Source of the DNA: Symsagittifera roscoffensis
Taxonomy: Eukaryota; Xenacoelomorpha; Acoela; Convolutidae
NCBI RefSeq assembly: GCF_963678635.1
Contig: NC_087069.1
Span: forward strand, 14,358,660 to 14,422,659
Length of the DNA stretch: 64,000 bases
Direction of reading: 5' to 3'
Shown piece after piece: positions 9,985 to 22,961 of this stretch (its first letter is position 1; the number at the start of each line of letters is the position of its first letter). The translations under genes were made by a program, and so were the position numbers. The notes under the pieces are model-generated. The model ran no database searches. It saw only the letters and a program-made list of their open reading frames with translations, and was not told where the DNA came from.

Positions 9985-12617
9985 TAGTGAGTGAGAACTT
10001 TTGATTTCAATTTTTTTTAATGTCGTGAGGAAGGAACCTCACGAGGCACAAAGAAAAGAATAAACAGAACAACCTTAACAGTTCGATGAAGTAAGATCCA
10101 TTTCCAACCTCTACTTCCGTTTCGTTAGTGCCACCCTCCTTGCCTGTCACGGCTTGTTCCTTAAAGATACTGTCTTTGCCATCAATCCTCTTAGGTTGCT
10201 CTGGTTCTCCGCTACCCGTAGGGGCTACTTCAACTACCGGGCACTATGTCGATGATGCTCCAGATACTTTTTGACCAGTTCGGGCTAGTACAATCAAATT
10301 CGTCTTGGTAGTAGGTCTTTGTTCTTGGGAATGAACAAAATGTCCTTTCGTCTCAGCGTTTCTTCGGGCGTTTCTCATACCGCGCATTTTGAAGCAAGAT
10401 TTTGATCTTAATTGTCTAAAAAAAACCGCTCAAACCGCTCAAGTCTTGCTTCAAATTAGGTGAAAAATCTGAACTCGGGTCGATATCGGGCAGTCGTTTT
10501 CTCCCACATTAAACTTTTGCCTTGATTTAGGCTTTTTTCGTCTTCAGATGATAATTGGAAGTTCCTACAGGACTGCCGGTTGGTTAATTTCTTGATGTTT
10601 AACTGCTAATTGAGTTGTGTATTTTGTCCTGCGGAGGTCTTGTCTAGAAGAAATTGTCAGTTGTTCTCCCTATTGATTTCATTTGGATTGCGAGAGGGTG
10701 GGTATAAAATTTTTTTTTGCATAATTATCCTGATCCTTCAAGTTTGGTGTAGCGAATTAGCTGCAACAGTTAAAACCATTCTCGCTCCGTCCTTTTAATA
10801 CATTACCTTAAAAAAGAGAGACAACAAAAAAAAAGTAAATCAAGCAATAAAATTGACGCTATGAGATGCAAAAAAAAAGTTAACTAGAGTAAATATATTT
10901 AACTTCTGCATAAAGATAGGTTTATTTTTAGATTGAAACTGAAACAATTATCTGGGTTTTTTTCACTGGCTACCCATTGAGATGATACCAGTTAAAAAAC
11001 TAGCTCAGCGCTCCTGGGGTTTTAGAACAATATTTACATGAACGTGATAAAAGGTATAAGAAATGTAAACTAAGAACGTTTTTGGAGTGTTCTGATTCAT
11101 CAAGTTCACAAGAAATAAATTTTTTCAAACAACGTTATCAATCAAAAAAATATCCTAATGACTCGAATACCTAACACGAAAAAATTCGACCAACCATACG
11201 TTTGCAATGTTAGATATTGATTTCATCTTTCCAATTTATCTTTCCAGCAGCGCTACTATTTTTACCACTAGCTTTTTGAGGTTTTATACCCCGTAGAAAA
11301 TTAATCTGGAGAGCTTTTTTGAAGTACGCATAGCTTAATAAATTTTGTCACAGCACTTATCGCCTCAAATTTTAAAGAAAAGTTCTAGATAGTGACCTAT
11401 TATCTACAGTTTGCAACTTGGTTGCCCGAGGAAGGTTGTTTTTTTTTTGAAACCAAGTGGTTCAGATCTTTAAAGTTGAGCTACATCAAGACAGTGAGCG
11501 TCTGGGCAAATAAGATTAGCCCTAGGGCAGCAAAAATCTTAAGGATTATATGAGACATTGTCATGAGATCAAACAAGGAGAAGTTTTGCCCATCAGTCCT
11601 TACCCATCAGTCCTTACCCATCAGTCCGGAAAGCTGTAAAAATTGGTGTTGGAGGATGATCACTAGAAACCTTGTACAGTTACCTCGTTGGTCGTAAACA
11701 ATGTGTGAAAATACACAAAAATCTTCATAAACAATAAACGTGACAAACGGTGATTCACGGCAGTCGGCCATTTACTCGCTACCTCTCCGCAACTTCTTCA
11801 ATGATCCCCATTCGATTAATTTTCTCTGATTATCGACTAAACGCCAATGACCCTATGTTGATGATGGTTGAAAATGATCAAAAAAAAGAATACGGGATTT
11901 TGAAATGCATAAAAAACTAAGTGAAAAAAAATGGCTCTCGACGATTGTGCAAAATTGATTTTCATGTGCAAGCCTCAGAATTTCCATTTTAGTTGTTCAA
12001 AATTGAAACCCGTCAAGGAAGTAACAACTTCGGGTTAATAATTGATTTAAATTATCTTGAACAAAATAAGTGGACACGAGACTAGCTAAAGCGAATAAAA
12101 CATTTTATCTGATCAGGTTCAGCATTTCGTACCAGACAGCATCGATTAATGAAGTAGGCATTTTAAGTCTACATTAAGACTGATTGTTACGTGAGGACTA
12201 ACATGTTTGCATCTGAGCAACCACGATGACACACGCATAAAGCGTTTCGAAAAGACGTTCCTGAAAAGCATAATAGATTTCTCACAAAAGGATTTCATTA
12301 AAAATTTACGATGTCACCTGCCCTTTCTCTTAAATTCTTATATGCTAAAAAGTGAAAAGCATCAGCATAAAACTTTGATAAAAAGGAGTGCCCGTAGAAA
12401 TTAAACTAGAAAAGACTAGTTGTTGGGCAGCGAAAAGCTAATTGAAAAGAGAGGGGGTATTGTTAAGAGACCAAATCACGAGAGGTTTTGGAGATCCAGC
12501 CTAAACTATTCCCCGGAAGTCTGCAAAACTTGGTGTTGGAGGATGCCTACCTGAAATTACTTGCACAACTAACTCGTTGGTCTTAAACAAAATGTGAAGA
12601 CGTTGGTCTTAAACAAA
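9985..12617. repeat. 2.6-kb non-coding spacer, copy 1
   Basis: No convincing gene is seen. The stretch recurs at 20345-22961 with very high identity and small indels (for example an 11-bp difference near 10858). A hairpin TCGTGAGG-aaggaa-CCTCACGA lies at about 10023-10044 beside the PLE end. A 14-bp motif, tcagtccttaccca, is tandemly repeated near 11597-11630. Within the spacer a diverged internal repeat is visible: the stretch from about 11490 (ggcagcaaaaatctt, ggtgttggaggatg, cgttggtcgtaaac) matches 12425-12610 (ggcagcgaaaagcta, ggtgttggaggatg, cgttggtcttaaac). A related copy is at 33750-35450. Confidence 0.7.
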
Positions 12618-14469
12618 ACAGTTAAGATATCACTCACTAATTTAGCGCTTTTTTCCGTTTCAAAAAATATCGATATCTCAAAATTCTCGATTTGTGGGGG
12701 GGGGGGGGGGGGGGTCAAAATATCGCTATTTGACCCTAGAAACCGGTCCGCTTACTGTGTTTTTTACGAAAAACGATATAGGAGTATTAATATAGGCTAT
12801 ATAATTAATAATACTAGTAATACTATACCCCTTCGGGTTCGTTCAATATCCGAATTAAGGTGCTCAACTCGGAAATTCGCAGTTCGGTGAAGGTTCACTA
12901 CGGTGCAGAACTGTCGAGCCCCCCACGGATTAATATCTTATTTTTTGTACCAAAAGGGATACAAAACTTGTTAACGATACCCAACAGTCGACTGTTGTTG
13001 TCGTTGAGCCCCCTCTTGTCACTCCTTGTACTGCTTGCCGGATTTGTCTTCTTCACTAATCCCGAGACCCTTCCGGATTGAGCGCAAATTAGCATTAACG
13101 TACTTAAATACTCAAATAACCCTACAGTACAAGCCTCACAAACGGGCCACAATAATGATTGTAACGATCTCGACTGATTGACTGATATAATTGACTATAA
13201 CAATATTATATCTAACAACAACAAACGGGAGGGTCGGGTCACGTCTCGTCTGGGGGGATGATTTCTACTGATTTTATACTTGTATACTGTTTTTGGTTTT
13301 TTCGGTTATTTTTCAATTTTTTTGTTTTTTCTTGGGTACTATACTAGTTTGTGTTTGGTTTCCTATATATCTTTAAGTGTTTTTGGTCCCGCACCACTCA
13401 GGAAATGACGGGACCGCGAATCCCCCCACCCTTCCTGGTTCGTGATTTTTCGGTCTTAACTAGGTTAAAAAGCTATTCACGGGAATCCGGAAGGCTTCCG
13501 CATTCCGAACTACCCTTCCGCTCCGGCGGTTAGGGCCTATTAAGGGCATTATTATGAGCATCCGCTCGTCGCGGAGTTCTCGTTAACGGTTTTGCCGGTC
13601 ATGATGTTAAAAAAGAATAACACACAGGAGCGCCATAAAAACATCTATTTAACATTCGCCCGGAAGTACATATCGACGGAAAATAAAGCTCAGCTATAAA
13701 ACGACTGGCCAGCGTCTAAGCAAAGCTCTACATACTTTTCACCGTCTTTACCAAAGCCAGTTCTTTTGGTGGTCTTTCTAAAATCGGGTCGACAAAAAGG
13801 TTACTAGTCTCCGGCTTCGACCAGAACGCTCAAATTAACTTACTTACATGCAAAATTAGTGAGCTCAGTGGTGGGTCTCAGTATCCCCAGACCTCGAGGT
13901 CACTCCTAAAAACAGGTCTACTACTATTTATTATATTACTATTGTTTTTGTTCAGTAGATAAAAATCATCATCTCCATCGAAGATGGATCAACCCTTTCC
14001 CTTAACTCCTAGCTTCTCATCGTCAAAAAACTAATCCAGATGTTAATTAAATTCAATTCAGGACATAACGAGGAAGCTAATTTTTAGTTTAAAATGATTC
14101 AAGTTCAAATCCCAAGACCCCTCCGGATTCCTGAATCCGGGGAAATAACACCCTTATTTCCACTCCGGAAGGCTGGTTTCCACCCTTCACCGTTAGTGTG
14201 AATGGCCTTGCAACGATTGTAGCGACACAATTGTTGCAACTCGGAGCGGTCTCTGCTAATACTCTTTTGTATTCTTCTACCTCTTATCGTCTTTTTCTCA
14301 TAAGTATCGTCGTTGTTGTTTTCGCAACTTCTATCGTTGTTCTGTTTTATTTTGGATTTCTTCCAAAATGGCCGTTTTTGACGTTTCTCAGAAAGTCTGA
14401 CGTCATCATTCGAAATTTTAAAAATTTAAAATACCAGAACTTTCCAGCCTTCACGATCTGAATAACTCT
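12618..14469. repeat. Long linker module, copy 2
   Basis: It is near-identical to 160-2010. The poly-G run here is 19 bases (12696-12714). Differences from copy 1 include a changed base in the hairpin arm near 14138 and loss of the final ttgtctaatcgt before gaataactctg. No gene is seen. Confidence 0.7.
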
Positions 14470-15404
14470 GTTAATCCTCTAAAACTGCCAATTCTCCAGG
14501 CTAGCGGCCAACCCTCCGAAACTGTCTTTTTGTCAATTCTGGTCGAATGTCACAAATATTACTTAAATTTTGTAACAACTTTTATGGAACAATTTTGAAC
14601 ATTTGTCACAAATTTCTTAGAGTTTTCACCTTTTTTTGTTTTTACAGTTTCGTTGGGTTGCTAATTTTTATGTAAGTTATTTCAAAATATTTTTGTTTTA
14701 GCCAGAATTTTTCGATTCTGGAACTATAGACTTAGTGTCAGCTCCCTACTTTTAAACTCGTCGCCCGTGTTAATTAACGGTCTCTCTTTCCTTGTGTGCA
14801 GCGCCTCTAGTGCAAGTAATTTGATGCTGCTGGACGCCTGGTCGATTATCTTTCATTTAAACTCCGACTTACCACTCTCGTTTCCACACTGCCTTATATG
14901 TTGTCCAAATGGGGTATCTTCTATTGGTCAATCCTTGTGGTGAGATTTCGGACCGTCTGGCCAACATAGATGGATTTGCACCCACAACATTCAAGTCTGC
15001 ACACCACTTTTGATATCGGTTCACTGGAAAAGGAGGATTTTAAAGAGAGAGTACAAGTTTTCTTTTTCCTCATCATGAAAATTATCTGCGCATTGGTGAT
15101 ATCGCGCAAATTTTTTGCTAATGTCTGGCTTTGATTCCCCCTATATTGGACCATCAAGATGGATGGTGAATCACTGTTATCCAACCACTGTTCACGGTTG
15201 ATTTTCATCGCTTTATCATATTCTTCCCATGTTGACGTACTGCGGAAAACCCGGTAATCATTTCTTTCAATCACACTTCTCTTGTACTGAAGGGGGCACA
15301 GCTTCTGAAATTTAATATGGTACCTGTATCTGTTGGTTTTTGATACCACGCACAGTAAATTTTCCTGCTTTTATCATACTAATTTGTAAATCCAAAATGC
15401 AATG
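14470..15404 (-). mobile_element. 5'-truncated PLE, GIY-YIG-bearing, with internal deletion
   Basis: This is the copy next to long linker 2. It keeps the endonuclease core. A private deletion joins gtgaatcactg to ttatccaaccac near 15178 and removes the start of the thumb-to-endonuclease linker. The two pieces are thereby fused into one 142-codon frame (15349-14921) running from a thumb block (YKRSVIERNDYRVF) to the YVGQT motif. The rest of the element is missing, so this is not a functional protein. Confidence 0.75.
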
Positions 15405-16080
15405 GTAGGGGTGTAAGGGCTTTCAAAAATTTTTTTTTTATAAAACGTGAAGGGTCTACCTTCCCGAATTGGTGAATTTGCTAAGAACCATCCTAAAAAT
15501 TTTTCACGCTTATTTTTTTGAATAACTGATGTTTTTATTAGAAAGCGCAGCTAATTTCTGATCTACTGGTACCAAGATCAACTGGATATGTCCAGTAGTT
15601 CTAAAGGTATTAACCAAAACGTCTTTTTTCTAAAGTCAAAAAATTTCTCTCTTATAGGTTCCGCCTAACTTTTTTCATAATTCTGTTCTATTTGACCTCA
15701 AAATTATTGATCCGAGCTCAAAAAGCCTATATTCTTCTATTTCAATGCAAAAAACCCGATCTAAAACGCTCTAGTTGAAAAATTTTGCCAAAAACTATGC
15801 TGTTTGGACCCCTCTGGATTGATGAATCCACTAAATCAAAAACGTTAAGTTCGATTTCTCTGTAACCCGGAAGTTTATCGGCAAACGTGTTTTAAAACCT
15901 GTCGATTCACTAGTGAACGTTGTCCGAACAACAGTTTTTACTGTCCTAACTCAAACATTTCAAAAAATTTTCCTAGTTTGTATCGTTTCGTTTCTTCAAA
16001 AATCAAGAAATTTCGGTTTTTTGTACCCAAATAGTTCCAACCACTTCCGAACTAAACCTGTTCTACCTAATATACTAGTA
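15405..16080. repeat. 2-kb unit tail, copy 3
   Basis: This matches the tail at 3069-3744. No gene is seen. Confidence 0.7.
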
Positions 16081-16495
16081 CAGTTAAGATGTCACTCACT
16101 AATTTAGCGCTTTTTTCCGTTTCAAAAAATATCGATATCTCAAAAATCTCGATTTGTGGGGGGGGGGGGGTCAAATTATCGCTAGTTTGACCCTAGAAAC
16201 CGGTCCGCTTACTGTGTTTTTCACAAAAAAACGACATAGGAGTATTAATATAGGCTATATAATTATTAAAACTAGTAATACTATAACCCTTCGGGTATGT
16301 TCAATTTCCGAATTAAGGTGCTTAACTCGGAAATTCGCAGTTCGGTGATGGGTCACTACAGTGCAGCACTGTCGAGCCCCCCACGGATTAATATCTTATT
16401 TTTTGTACCAAAAGGGATTGTTAATCCTCATCTGTTAATCCTCTAAAACTGCCAATTCTCCAGGCTAGCGGCCAACCCTCCGAAACTGTCTTTTT
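16081..16495. repeat. Short linker with poly-G run (13 G)
   Basis: The G run is at 16158-16170, followed by the GGTCAAA/TTTGACC inverted repeat. It leads into full-length PLE copy II. Confidence 0.7.
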
Positions 16496-16822
16496 GTCAA
16501 TTCTGGTCGAATGTCACAAATATTACTTAAATTATGTAACAACTTTTATATAACAATTTTGAACATTTGTCTCAAATTTCTGAGAGTTTTCACTTTTTTT
16601 GTTTTTACAGTTTCGTTTAATTGCTAATTTTTATGCTAACATTTAGGTTATTTCAAAATTTTTTGTTTTAGCCAGAATTTTTCGATTCTGGAACTATAGA
16701 CTTAGTGTCAGCTCCCTACTTTTAAACTCGTCGCCCGTGTTAATTACCGGTCTCTCTTTCCTTGTGTGCAGCGCCTCTAATGCAAGTAACTTGATGCTGC
16801 TGGACGCCTGGTCGATTATCTT

Positions 16823-19233
16823 TCATTTAAACTCCGACTTGCACCCACAACATTCAAGTCTGTACACCACTTTTGATTTCGGTTCACTGGAAAAGGAGGA
16901 TTTTAAAGAGAGAGTACAAGTTTTCATTTTCCTCATCATGAAAACTATCTGCGCATTGGTGATATCGCGCACATTTTTTGCTAATGTCTGGCTTTGGTTC
17001 CCCCTACATTGGACCATCAAGCTGGATGGTGAATCACTGCTTTAATCAAAAGGCTTTTTTTCTCAGCCATGTTCTTTTTGTTCTTGCCCTGCCTGATGAT
17101 CTTTTTAAGGGCATGCGATGCAACCGCGACGACCAATTTTCTGGATATTGGTTATCCAACCACTGTTCACGGTTGATTTTCATCGCTTTATCATATTCTT
17201 CCCATGTTGACGTACTGCGGAAAACCCGGTAATCATTTCTTTCAATCAAACTTCTCTTGTACTGAAGGGGGAACAGCTTCTGAAATTTAATATGGTACCT
17301 GTATCTGTTGGTTTTTGATACCACCCACAGTAAATTTTCCTGCTTTTATCAATACTAATTTGTAAATCCAAAAATGCCAATTTCCCGTTTGTGTTTGGTG
17401 TCTCTGTTGTGAACTGTAAATTTGGATGTAGTAAGTTTGCAGCCCGTAGCACTTTTTCATAATCACCCTTCACTGTTCTCACTATATCGTCAACGTAACG
17501 GAGAAATAACTTAGCTTGCACTGACATATTTTTCTCTCTTATCGCGATGCATTTTCTACAAAACCAGACGGTTTCACTTATATTTCGATACTCATCATTT
17601 GATATATCGCCGCTTTTTAATTATACCAGTTCAAACAGCATTCACATTCTACACCATTTGACATGTACGTGGTTTTCTTATTGCACTCGGGACAGAATCC
17701 ATTAAAATCTTTTTCGGGCATAAATATTAAGGAAGTATCCCTCGATAGTGCAGTTTCGTATTGCTTCAGATTTGCTAAAATAACGGCAAGAAATGCCCCC
17801 ATTGCCAGACCGTCTTTCTGAACGTACCATGTTCCGCACATGAAATGGACTTGACTAACTGCCATGTTCAACATTCTCTTCATGGTTTTCCTAGCAATTG
17901 ATGGTGGTTCATCTTGCTCATACAGTTTTCTCAGAGCTATGTCTGTTGCTTCTTTCAGTGGAACTTTTGTATAAAACCTCTTCACATCTAGAGATATCAA
18001 ATTTTCATTGGGCTCAAGATTAGTGCTCACTAAGAGAACTTTCGCAACTTGTGAGTTGGTTTTGATGTTTGCGCCCTCAATTTTCCCAAAAAATTTTGCA
18101 AAAACCTTGTTCAAATTATAATAAGAGCTACCAGGCAATGAGAGGACCGGTCTCAATGAGGTATTCTCTTTATGCACCTTCGCCAACCCATATAGCCTGG
18201 CGGGCTGCCCCCCAGTAGTCCTCAACCCAGTAGTCCTCAACCTGTAGAGATTTTCACTTATTTAGTCTCTTTTCCTCATAGCCAACAACTACTTATTGAT
18301 GTCTCTTTCTAACTTCAAAAAAATCGCATCACTTGTTCCTTTACTTTCGCTGAATTGATTTGAATCTAATGTATCCGGCAACTTTTTCTCGTACTGTCCT
18401 TCCTCATTACACAAAAAACCACGCCCTTGTCATACGGTACCGCAACCAATCCATTACTCTTCAGATACTTTCGGGCCTTCTCAACGCCTTTGTCAGAAGG
18501 TGTTTGTTTCACCCTTTTAGCATTGGCTTTTGCCACAGCTTCGATCTCACAAAGGGCCTCCCCGGGGACTGTACAACTTTTGAGATCAGATAGAAAGATG
18601 TCAATATCGGCGCGAAAGTGTGTCTCATTAATTTTATTCCTGACGGGATGTTTCGGCCCTAATGCCAACACTTGTTGCACCCAATTTGCTAATACAACAT
18701 CATCAAGAGCTCTTACCGAACCCTCACCTTGCTTCCCTAGAGGTCGGTCTTGCCTTTCTGATAGATTCATTAGCTTCTTATGATGGGTCTCGTTGACTGT
18801 TGTTGTTTGTATTTGTCCCTAAGACTTAAGTATTTCATTACCGAAGGTCAAAACTTCTCATCTACACCCCTCTGTACTGCGCCTCTCGCCCTTTCTAGTT
18901 TGACTTCAATGTTTTTCTCATCTGTCCTTGCCTTGTTAATCTCCTTTCTTAGAAGTTATGTCTGAAAACTGTGTACCGCATGGTTTGAAAACACCCATTT
19001 TCCGGTACCCTGAACCTCAAAAAATCAGGTACAATGTCGCTTTCTAGACAAACTTTCAAAAATTTAACACGTTGGTGACAGTATATAAATTTAATATATA
19101 TGGACGCAAGGAATAATTTCCAACTGAGTTTGTTTTTTAAAGTCCAAATCAAGGTTGGAGATGGGAGTACAACTGTGCTCATTGGTTTGCAGAGCCACGA
19201 GGAATAAACCACATGTGACACAAAGCAACACAA
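16823..19233 (-). pseudogene. Broken PLE polyprotein, copy II
   Basis: Pieces are 19233-18949 (N terminus), 18770-18366 (conserved N-terminal block), 18240-17617 (RT fingers and palm), 17527-17246 (YVDD), 17324-17046 (thumb) and 17020-16823 (truncated endonuclease linker). The zinc-finger half in the RT reads CPECNKKTTYM...CECC, and the other half (VWFCRKC) is in another frame near 17560. The breakpoints are the same as in copy I, apart from scattered substitutions. Confidence 0.85.
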
Positions 19234-19395
19234 ATAACATAACTCTAACTCACCCTCTCCGTTGAAGACTCCTCGTCAGTCGGACAAACAGTTACCTCGC
19301 CTCTGTTCACAAGTCTTCTTTTCTCCGCCCTCATTCTCGATTGAGACTTTTTTCGTGTTTGAACAAAGCTGGGACAAAACAGATGGCAGGTTGTC

Positions 19396-19899
19396 TCAGT
19401 GTTCGAAAACAATCCGCGAAGACTTTAGTTCCAGCTCGACATCCTGGTGCAGTGCCTGATATTCGTTGACCAGCTCCGTTCTTCTCTTACTCTTTGAAAA
19501 GAGACACTTCGTAATAGGAATGACAAGAATACCCTGGCTGAACAGCTGGTTCCTGATATCTGGTATACCTTTTCTCTGACAGTATACAATTGTGCTGATA
19601 TTTGTCAGTGTCTTCAGGATTTCTGTCAATTCCTCTGCAGTGTAAGCTCTGTAATTGTTAGTACGGTGGCTGTTGATAGAATTATTGATGATGTCGTGCC
19701 AGACCACCAGTTGACAATGTGTGTCTGCTAGAGCAGCCCTGCAGAGTAGGCTTGCGAGGTTCTTCTGTGGGATTGCGGTGTTCGGGTTTAAAGAAAGTCC
19801 AGGAATAGCCGACATTTTGTGCAGAAATGGTTCTTTTTCCGGGTTGCTAAGTTGTTCCAGGCTGTGGTAGAGGGAGCTAACCGCTACAATGTAGACCAT
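19396..19899 (-). CDS. Conserved 167-aa ORF upstream of the PLE RT, copy II
   Basis: This is the same product as at 9036-9539, with a few substitutions (for example LYHSLEQ for LYHSLDQ). The upstream extension seen in the other copies is closed here by an in-frame TAA near 19940, which supports the Met at 19899 as the start. I cannot assign a function. Confidence 0.6.
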   Translation of the reverse strand: MVYIVAVSSLYHSLEQLSNPEKEPFLHKMSAIPGLSLNPNTAIPQKNLASLLCRAALADTHCQLVVWHDIINNSINSHRTNNYRAYTAEELTEILKTLTNISTIVYCQRKGIPDIRNQLFSQGILVIPITKCLFSKSKRRTELVNEYQALHQDVELELKSSRIVFEH

Positions 19900-20344
19900 T
19901 TTAATTCTAACATGGTAAAATATAAAAAAAAATTCCCCTTAAAAGATTTTTCCATTAAAAAAGGGAAAAAAATTGAAATTACGTGTAGGAGAGACTGTAA
20001 TTGAGATTTGGCTCAACGCCGTAGGGTTTCAAAAATTTACATCTAGATATTTTGAGAATGCAATAAAATTGTAAATTCAAACAAACGTTTTTGCACATTT
20101 TTGTGCATCTCCAGGTTTTAAAAATTCTAAACTATCTGTACAAAATGATCATGAAAAGTGTCATACACATCATTATTTCAAAATTTAAAAAATTCAACCA
20201 AACAAAACTTTACAAATATTACTGAAATTATGTAACAACTATTATGTAACAGTTTTAAACATTTGTCACAAATTTCTGAGATTTTTCACCTTTTTTTTGT
20301 TTTTACAATTTCGTTGGGTCGCTAATTTTTATGCTAACATGTAA

Positions 20345-22961
20345 TAGTGAGTGAGAACTTTTGATTTCAATTTTTTTTAATGTCGTGAGGAAGGAACCTC
20401 ACGAGGCACAAAGAAAAGAATAAACAGAACAACCTTAACAGTTCGATGAAGTAAGATCCATTTCCAACCTCTACTTCCGTTTCGTTAGTGCCACCCTCCT
20501 TGCCTGTCACGGCTTGTTCCTTAAAGATACTGTCTTTGCCATCAATCCTCTTAGGTTGCTCTGGTTCTCCGCTACCCGTAGGGGCTACTTCAACTACCGG
20601 GCACTATGTCGATGATGCTCCAGATACTTTTTGACCAGTTCGGGCTAGTACAATCAAATTCGTCTTGGTAGTAGGTCTTTGTTCTTGGGAATGAACAAAA
20701 TGTCCTTTCGTCTCAGCGTTTCTTCGGGCGTTTCTCATACCGCTCATTTTGAAGCAAGATTTTGATCGTAATTGTCTAAAAAAACCGCTCAAACCACTCA
20801 AATCTTGCTTCAAATTAGGTGAAAAATCTGAACTCGGGTCGATATCGGGCAGTCGTTTTCTACCACATTAAACTTTTGCCTTGATTTAGGCTTTTTTCGT
20901 CTTCAGATGATAATTGGAAGTTCCTACAGGACTGCCGGTTGGTTACTTTCTTGATGTTTGGCTGCTAATTGAGTTGTGTATTTTGTCCTGCGGAGGTCTT
21001 GTCTAGAAGAAATTGTCAGTTGTCTCCCTATTGATTTCATTTGGATTGCGAGAGGGTGGGTATAAATTTTTTTTTGCATAATTATCCTGATCCTTCAAGT
21101 TTGGTGTAGCGAATTAGCTGCAACAGTTAAAACCATTCTCGCTCCGTCCTTTTAATACATTACCTTAAAAAAGAGAGACAACAAAAAATAAAGTAAATCA
21201 AGCAATTGAGATGCAAAAAAAAAAGTTAACTAGAGTAAATATATTTAACTTCTGCATAAAGATAGGTTTATTTTTAGATTGAAACTGAAACAATTATCTG
21301 GGTTTTTTTCACTGGCTACCCATTGAGATGATACCAGTTTAAAAACTAGCTCAGCGCTCCTGGGTTTTAGAACAATATTTACATGAACGTGATAAAAGGT
21401 ATAAGAAATGTAAACTAAGAACGTTTTTGGAGTGTTCTGATTCATCAAGTTCACAAGAAATAAATTTTTTCAAACAACGTTATCAATCAAAAAAATATCC
21501 TAAAGACTCGAATATCTAACACAAAAAAATTCGACCAACCATACGTTTGCAATGTTAGATATTGATTTCATCTTTCCAATTTATCTTTCCAGCAGCGCTA
21601 CTATTTTACCACTAGCTTTTTGAGGTTTTATACCCCGTGGAAAATTAATCTGGAGAGCTTTTTTGAAGTACGCATAGCTTAATAAATTTTGTCACAGCAC
21701 TTATCGCCTCAAATTTTAAAGAAAAGTTCTAGATAGTGACCTATTATCTACAGTTTGCAACTTGGTTGCCCGAGGAAGGTTGTTTTTTTTTTGAAACCAA
21801 GTGGTTCAGATCTTTAAAGTTGAGCTACATCAAGACAGTGAGCGTCTGGGCAAATAAGATTAGCCCTAGGGCAGCAAAAATCTTAAGGATTATATGAGAC
21901 ATTGTCATGAGATCAAACAAGGAGAAGTTTTGCCCATCAGTCCTTACCCATCAGTACTTACCCATCAGTCCGGAAAGCTGTAAAAATTGGTGTTGGAGGA
22001 TGATCACTAGAAACCTTTTACAGTTACCTCGTTGGTCGTAAACAATGTGTGAAAATACACAAAAATCTTCATAAACAATAAACGTGACAAACGGTGAGCC
22101 ACGGCAGTCGGCCATTTACTCGCTACCTCTCCGCAACTTCTTCAATGATCCCCATTCGATTAATTTTCTCTGATTATCGACTAAACGCCAATGACCCTAT
22201 GTTGATGATGGTTGAAAATGATCAAAAAAAAGAATACGGGATTTTGAAATGCATAAAAAACTAAGTGAAAAAAAATGGCTCTCGACGATTGTGCAAAATT
22301 GATTTTCATGTGCAAGCCTCAGAATTTCCATTTTAGTTGTTCAAAATTGAAACCCGTCAAGGAAGTAACAACTTCGGGTTAATAATTGATTTAAATTATC
22401 TTGAACAAAATAAGTGGACACGAGACTAGCTAAAGCGAATAAAACATTTTATCTGATCAGGTTCAGCATTTCGTACCAGACAGCATCGATTAATGAAGTA
22501 GGCATTTTAAGTCTACATTAAGACTGATTGTTACGTGAGGACTAACATGTTTGCATCTGAGCAACCACGATGACACACGCATAAAGCGTTTCGAGAAGAC
22601 GTTCCTGAAAAGCATAATAGATTTCTCACAAAAGGATTTCATTAAAAATTTACGATGTCACTTGCCCTTTCTCTTAAATTCTTATATGCTAAAAAGTGAA
22701 AAGCATCAGCATAAAACTTTGATAAAAAGGAGTGCCCGTAGAAATTAAACTAGAAAAGACTAGTTGTTGGGCAGCAAAAAGCTAATTGAAAAGAGAGGGG
22801 GTATTGTTAAGAGACCAAATCACGAGAGGTTTTGGAGATCCAGCCTAAACTATTCCCCGGAAGTCTGCAAAACTTGGTGTTGGAGGATGCCTACCTGAAA
22901 TTACTTGCACAACTAACTCGTTGGTCTTAAACAAAATGTGAAGACGTTGGTCTTAAACAAA
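20345..22961. repeat. 2.6-kb non-coding spacer, copy 2
   Basis: It is near-identical to 9985-12617 and includes the hairpin at its left end and the tcagtccttaccca repeats near 21940. It carries small indels relative to copy 1 (for example at 21206). No gene is seen. Confidence 0.7.

Larger units (their letters stand above)
16496..20344 (-). mobile_element. Nearly full-length PLE, copy II
   Basis: It has the same layout as copy I: 3' pseudo-LTR at about 16516-16647, 5' pseudo-LTR at about 20211-20344. It shares copy I's deletion of the endonuclease core and the thumb frameshift, so both were present before the block duplicated. Confidence 0.85.

Noticed and set aside
11590-11635. CRISPR-like repeats (tcagtccttaccca)
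   Set aside because: These are three direct 14-bp units without spacers in a eukaryotic spacer: an ordinary short tandem repeat.
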